DNA of 9,731 bases from Cyanobacteria bacterium UBA9971 (GTDB lineage Bacteria > Cyanobacteriota > Vampirovibrionia > Gastranaerophilales > UBA9971): assembly GCA_003499955.1 (NCBI GenBank), contig DNRP01000075.1, positions 1 through 9,731 on the forward strand, written 5' to 3'. The notes under the pieces were generated by a model that was not told the DNA's origin, did not search any database, and worked only from the letters and a program-made list of their open reading frames with translations. The position numbers and the translations under genes were made by a program. Shown here in pieces: positions 6,166 through 9,731 of this stretch. The number at the start of each line of letters is the position of its first letter. Position 1 is the stretch's first letter.

Positions 6166-7083
6166 ATGGATTGGGAAAATCAATATCATTCAGCGATTTG
6201 CATAAATTCTGATATTAATGAAGAAATAGAAATATATGAAGATATCTTTTTAAAACCAACAGAAAAAGAAGATCATGAATATGTTCAACAAAAAATCGAC
6301 CCGATTTATATAGCAGAAATCTGCACTCGGGAAATCAAAAATTGTAAACATAAAATAGTTTTTACTTCTTCAGATTCAAATGAGGCAACTAAATATATAA
6401 ATTCAATAAATGCAGCTATCAGATTAATAAAACTAGGTTCATCCGGTATATTATTTACTGTTCATTTTAAAAATGACAACGAATCTACAATTATTAAATA
6501 TGTTGAAAGCTCACAATATTATTATGGATTTCCATATAGTGAAATTAATTACTCAGACATACCAAGATTAAAGCAAATTTTAAAAATTTTAATAGAGGAC
6601 AATAATAATAAATTAGATTTTATGAGATTTAAATATGTTTTTAATACCTCAGGACATGCGAATTTCCCTGAAAGCAGATTTGTTGACTTAATGACTATAT
6701 TAGAAATGTTATATACTTTACCTAACGAAGAAAATGGAATTAAAGCAATACTATCTAATAGAATAGCAGGACTGTTTCAAAAAGAAGGAGTGATTATTAA
6801 ACCAAGCTTATATGCAGATAATTCTGAAGAGTTTAGTGAAGGAGTAAAACAATTATATAATATAAGATCAAAAATTGTGCATAATGGCAAAAACGATAAT
6901 TTCAAACCTGAAAATCTTGTTAATATAACTGAAATAGCAAGACTCTCAATTTTAGAATATATAATCAATCCTAATGTTTTTAGTCCTGAAAATTTGAAAA
7001 AATTATTCAATAAGCGCAATAAATCAAAAAATTTACGTTGCCTTAATGCTGAATCTTGTCCGAGTAGAAAAATTTATAATTAA
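6166..7083 (+). CDS. Apea-like HEPN domain protein, putative RNase/defence effector
   Basis: This 305-residue soluble protein has a C-terminal half that looks like the Apea-type HEPN domain. The pattern is ESRFVDLMTILEMLYTLPNEE (169-189), then LSNRIAGLF (196-204), then QLYNIRSKIVHNGK (229-242). The last segment contains R234 and H239, an R-x4-H arrangement as in catalytic HEPN ribonucleases. The first 150 residues are not recognised; they look mixed alpha/beta and may be a sensing or targeting domain. The last 25 residues are basic with CLNAESC, an unusual tail. HEPN proteins of this kind occur in abortive-infection and toxin systems, so a defence role is plausible but inferred. The gene is strikingly AT-rich: 14 G+C in 60 at 6541-6600, against 27 in 60 at 5341-5400 in glyA. 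That fits acquisition. It precedes an MNT/HEPN pair on the same strand. Confidence 0.7.
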   Translation: MDWENQYHSAICINSDINEEIEIYEDIFLKPTEKEDHEYVQQKIDPIYIAEICTREIKNCKHKIVFTSSDSNEATKYINSINAAIRLIKLGSSGILFTVHFKNDNESTIIKYVESSQYYYGFPYSEINYSDIPRLKQILKILIEDNNNKLDFMRFKYVFNTSGHANFPESRFVDLMTILEMLYTLPNEENGIKAILSNRIAGLFQKEGVIIKPSLYADNSEEFSEGVKQLYNIRSKIVHNGKNDNFKPENLVNITEIARLSILEYIINPNVFSPENLKKLFNKRNKSKNLRCLNAESCPSRKIYN

Positions 7084-7103
7084 AACAAAATTTAAAGTTA
7101 ATC

Positions 7104-7112
7104 TGATATAAT
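7104..7112 (+). promoter_or_regulatory. Extended -10 promoter of the MNT/HEPN pair
   Basis: TGATATAAT is an extended -10 box (TGN followed by TATAAT at 7107-7112). No good -35 is visible, as is usual for this promoter class. It lies 28 bases before the ATG at 7141, so the pair can be expressed separately from the gene before it. Confidence 0.5.
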
Positions 7113-7140
7113 CAAAATAATAAAAAAGGACTTTAATTCC

Positions 7141-7458
7141 ATGGATAAAAAGACTCTACAGGTCGTTGAATATTTAAACGAAAAACTAAAAGAAACCTTT
7201 AATGACTTTAAAGGGGCGTATTTATACGGCTCAAGAGCTAAAGGTGTTGCAACTGCAGAAAGTGATATCGACATTGTGGCTGTTTTTGATGAAATAGACA
7301 GAAATAAAAGAATGGATATATGGGGAATAATCGGCAAAATCGAGGCTGAACTCGATGTCTTTATTGATCTTCATCCTATGACAAAGGAAGAGCTGGAAAG
7401 AAATCCTGTATTTTATGATCAGGTTGTAAATAACGGTGTTTATTATGACGCAGCATAA
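7141..7458 (+). CDS. Minimal nucleotidyltransferase (MNT), antitoxin-type partner of HEPN
   Basis: This 105-residue protein has the minimal nucleotidyltransferase (DNA polymerase beta-like) fold. Its signature is YLYGSRAKG (G30, S31) followed by SDIDIVAVF (D42 and D44, the metal-binding DxD). D76 in VFIDLHP is the likely third acidic residue. The full triad suggests it is active. In MntA/HepT-like modules, the MNT protein AMPylates the HEPN toxin and neutralises it, which is the likely role here. AAGGA (7126-7130) sits ten bases before the ATG. The gene overlaps the start of the HEPN gene by 14 bases, implying translational coupling and balanced synthesis. The antitoxin-first order fits such pairs. 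The target of modification is inferred from the family. Confidence 0.9.
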   Translation: MDKKTLQVVEYLNEKLKETFNDFKGAYLYGSRAKGVATAESDIDIVAVFDEIDRNKRMDIWGIIGKIEAELDVFIDLHPMTKEELERNPVFYDQVVNNGVYYDAA

Positions 7459-7834
7459 AGATGTTCTTATAAAAATAGCTTTTGAAAAAGCTGATGAGGC
7501 TATAAAATCAGCCGAATCAAGCATAAAAGACGGCTTTTTATCAACGGCGCAGAATAGAATTTATTATGCAATATTTTATTCTGTTGTCGCACTTGGATAT
7601 TTTTACGAATTTTCTTCTTCAAAACACAGCCCGTACTTAAGCTGGTTTAATAAAAAATTCATTTATACAGATAAAATTTTTGATGAAAAATTATTTAAAA
7701 TTTACAAAGAAGCTTACGAAAACAGGCAAAAAAGTGATTATGAATTTATGTGGAAGCCCGTTAAAGAAGATATAATTAATGATTTAAATGATTCCAAGTT
7801 TTTTATAAATCAAATTAAAATACATCTCAGATAA
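7445..7834 (+). CDS. HEPN domain protein (UPF0332-like), toxin-type partner of the MNT
   Basis: This 129-residue all-helical protein has the HEPN layout: an N-terminal helix (AFEKADEAIKSA), then the core STAQNRIYYAIFYSVVAL (33-50), a Ser/His loop, and a helix ending in YENRQKSDYEF (91-101). The core NR-YYA-FY and the R-x3-DY ending are typical of the UPF0332/HEPN (PF05168-type) proteins found next to MNT genes. It lacks the R-x4-6-H ribonuclease motif of HepT: R94 is followed by D98-Y99, so ribonuclease activity is uncertain. The start chosen is ATG 7445; a GTG at 7436 would add three residues. The gene overlaps the MNT gene and has no separate strong ribosome-binding site. Its stop codon touches the stop codon of the AsmA-like gene on the other strand, with no room for a terminator. 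Confidence 0.87.
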   Translation: MTQHKDVLIKIAFEKADEAIKSAESSIKDGFLSTAQNRIYYAIFYSVVALGYFYEFSSSKHSPYLSWFNKKFIYTDKIFDEKLFKIYKEAYENRQKSDYEFMWKPVKEDIINDLNDSKFFINQIKIHLR

Positions 7835-9731
7835 TTAATCTAACCATCTAAAGCTTTTGACAGAGCTCTGTTCATAGAGGTTTCCGTTGATATCTACAAC
7901 AAATTGCCTGTTTCTCTGATTATAATCAAGTCCGAGCACAGGTATTTTGCTTAATCCGGGTATCAAATCTATTAATCCCTTCTCACCTGCAATCGTTGGC
8001 AAGAATCCAACCCCGGGGACAAATCCTATAAACTGATTTACGGAAACACTGCCCAAAGGACCCAATAATCCCGATACTTTTTTGGAAAGGGTGCCAAGTA
8101 TTTTAGTGTCAGCATTATTTGTAAGCATATCAAAATTTCCTGAAATAAACAGACTAAGGTTTTCGCCTGATGAAGTTATTTCATCCGTATTAATAACACC
8201 GTCTTTTATATCAAGCCTTCCTTCAAGCTTATCAAAATATCCTGTTTTTTGCGGCACAACAAGGTCAATAATATTATTAAAATTAAAACCTCCAATACCG
8301 CATTGCAGAACATTTGCGGCTCTTAAGAAGTATTCCATCGACCCCAATCTTACAAGACGACCGTCATATATCTTGAAATTCGCATAACCATTTGAATTTG
8401 AGATCATTTCTTCAGAATTTCTTCCGCTCGTATAAAATTGCCCTTCTCCATTAAGAGTGCCGTAAACTTCGTTCGGAAATCTCAAAAGAGTAGTTGCAAG
8501 AGCGTTTGCCTGCATGTTTTTAGCGATGAGATTGAGCGAAAGCTCGCTGGATTTTGTATTATAGTAAATATTACCTGCTCCAACTCCTCCTGCTGCATTC
8601 ATTTGAATATCGGAAACAGATAATAACCCGTCAGGAGTGAGATTTATATTAGCTTTTACATTTGAAGTGATTAAGTCACGCATAATTAGCTCTTTTGAAT
8701 CAAGCGTTCCATTTTTAATAATGAATTCCGGCATTTTAATATTTTCTTTATTATCATCCACAATGTTTTTATTGGATATCAAAACTCCGGCAATCTTATC
8801 AATATTCATATAATCCGAAATTATGTTGATATTTTTAAGCATTAAAGGGGTTTCTATCGGATAATTAACAAGAGCGCTAATATTCATAGAGGAATCATCT
8901 ATTTTTAAATCTTTAAAATCAAAACTAATCTCATCTTTAGAAAAATCTATGTTGGCATTATTTAAGCTTAGCTTATAATCAGGGATTTTTAATCCGGAAA
9001 ACGAAATAGAACCAAGAATAGCAGGGCTAAAAACATATCCGTTTATTATTAAATTTGCCTGAAAATTCCCTTCCGAAAAGAAGTTTTCATTGCCGTTATT
9101 AATAAATTTACTGACACCTGTGTTTAAAATACACATACTAAGCGGTTTTTCTTCATTTGTAAAAACCCTAAAGTTTTTAAATACGGGTTTGAAAGTTTTT
9201 AATTTATCTATAGAGCCTGAGAAATGCAAAAGATTTTCTTTTTCGCCATCAACGTCGAATTCCCAAGGCGTTTTATAACTCAAGTCTTTATCTTTGTCGC
9301 ATAAATCAATTTTCAAGCTTTTAACATCGATTTTATCCTGTTTTCCTTGAGCATCTAAAGTTAACATTCTGACTTTATCGTCAGGTATACCCATTTGTCT
9401 TGCATAGCTAAGGTTTATGCCTTTAGCTAGAGCCATTTTTCCTTGAATATTCCAATTATCAACATTGCCTTTTATATTTGCAGTTATAGGAATTATTCCT
9501 TCTAACCCAACAGGCTGTTTTAGCAAAGAACTTAGTCTGTTTACATCATCAGGATTGATTTTTAGCGAAGAAACAATCGCAAATACAGGTTTCTTTGAGT
9601 AATTTTTAATATTGCCGTTAATAAAGAAATCAGAGTTTGCGATTTTGCCGTTTATGTCGGAGAAAAACAAGCTTTTATCAGTAATTTCAGCTTTGCCGTT
9701 TTCAATTATAAAAGGCAAATCCTGATTTTGA
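7835..9731 (-). CDS. AsmA/TamB-like envelope protein, 5' part outside the window
   Basis: The frame is open to the window edge (reading Q-N-Q-D before the TTG at 9718), so this is the C-terminal portion, about 630 residues, of a larger protein. It is dominated by short amphipathic beta-strand repeats with G-x-hydrophobic turns, as in AsmA/TamB/YhdP proteins. These are long periplasmic beta-groove proteins, anchored in the inner membrane, that help move phospholipid to the outer membrane. The segment SNGYANFKIYDGRLVRLGSM and the following EGRLDIKDGVINTDE resemble the AsmA-like C-terminal domain. It ends in SFRWLD. Family membership is fairly clear from pattern, but the exact subfamily is not. 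It suggests a diderm envelope. No catalytic site is expected. Its 3' end abuts the HEPN gene with zero intergenic bases. Confidence 0.82.
   Translation of the reverse strand, partial: QNQDLPFIIENGKAEITDKSLFFSDINGKIANSDFFINGNIKNYSKKPVFAIVSSLKINPDDVNRLSSLLKQPVGLEGIIPITANIKGNVDNWNIQGKMALAKGINLSYARQMGIPDDKVRMLTLDAQGKQDKIDVKSLKIDLCDKDKDLSYKTPWEFDVDGEKENLLHFSGSIDKLKTFKPVFKNFRVFTNEEKPLSMCILNTGVSKFINNGNENFFSEGNFQANLIINGYVFSPAILGSISFSGLKIPDYKLSLNNANIDFSKDEISFDFKDLKIDDSSMNISALVNYPIETPLMLKNINIISDYMNIDKIAGVLISNKNIVDDNKENIKMPEFIIKNGTLDSKELIMRDLITSNVKANINLTPDGLLSVSDIQMNAAGGVGAGNIYYNTKSSELSLNLIAKNMQANALATTLLRFPNEVYGTLNGEGQFYTSGRNSEEMISNSNGYANFKIYDGRLVRLGSMEYFLRAANVLQCGIGGFNFNNIIDLVVPQKTGYFDKLEGRLDIKDGVINTDEITSSGENLSLFISGNFDMLTNNADTKILGTLSKKVSGLLGPLGSVSVNQFIGFVPGVGFLPTIAGEKGLIDLIPGLSKIPVLGLDYNQRNRQFVVDINGNLYEQSSVKSFRWLD

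Noticed and set aside
7231..7524. Minus-strand frame over the MNT/HEPN overlap
   Set aside because: It opposes two genes with clear family motifs and has no features of its own.
8082..9278. Plus-strand frames inside the AsmA-like gene
   Set aside because: They are shadows of the long minus-strand coding region and show no motifs.

Overview
The window is AT-rich DNA from a bacterium that probably has an outer membrane. It carries an AsmA/TamB-like protein and an undecaprenyl-phosphate sugar transferase. I suspect a gut Gastranaerophilales/Vampirovibrionia ("Melainabacteria") genome, because the first protein starts with an MGLAASQxRLLxLTxR signature that I recall as a recurrent family of that lineage. 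This is recollection plus inference; no rRNA or tRNA is present to confirm it.

Layout. Positions 1-30 are the terminator of an upstream gene. Positions 31-514 are a long, very AT-rich gap with short repeats and no supportable gene. Position 515-967 (+) encodes the lineage-type helical protein; it converges on a coiled-coil protein at 1058-1630 (-), with a strong bidirectional terminator between them. The 1631-2044 gap holds a 105-bp cruciform-like palindromic element, followed by a promoter for a DedA-family membrane protein (2045-2671, +). Next is an unrecognised protein at 2806-3639 (+) made almost entirely of 43-residue tandem repeats. It ends 9 bp from a minus-strand WecA/TagO-type transferase (3649-4728), which lies downstream of glyA (4792-6042) in a probable two-gene operon.

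A divergent promoter region separates glyA from a small plus-strand HEPN cluster. It has a 305-aa protein with an Apea-like HEPN domain (6166-7083), then an overlapping minimal nucleotidyltransferase (7141-7458) and HEPN/UPF0332-type partner (7445-7834). The pair looks like an MNT/HEPN toxin-antitoxin module. Its last stop codon abuts the stop codon of a large AsmA-like protein on the other strand, whose 5' end lies outside the window (7835-9731).

How the genes connect. glyA is one-carbon housekeeping. The WecA/TagO enzyme consumes undecaprenyl phosphate, and some DedA proteins recycle that carrier, so these two may serve the same envelope polymer pathway. The AsmA-like protein also points to envelope lipid traffic. 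The HEPN cluster is the accessory, defence-like part. The most novel items are the repeat protein, the upstream sequence element it shares with the 515-967 gene, and the double HEPN arrangement.
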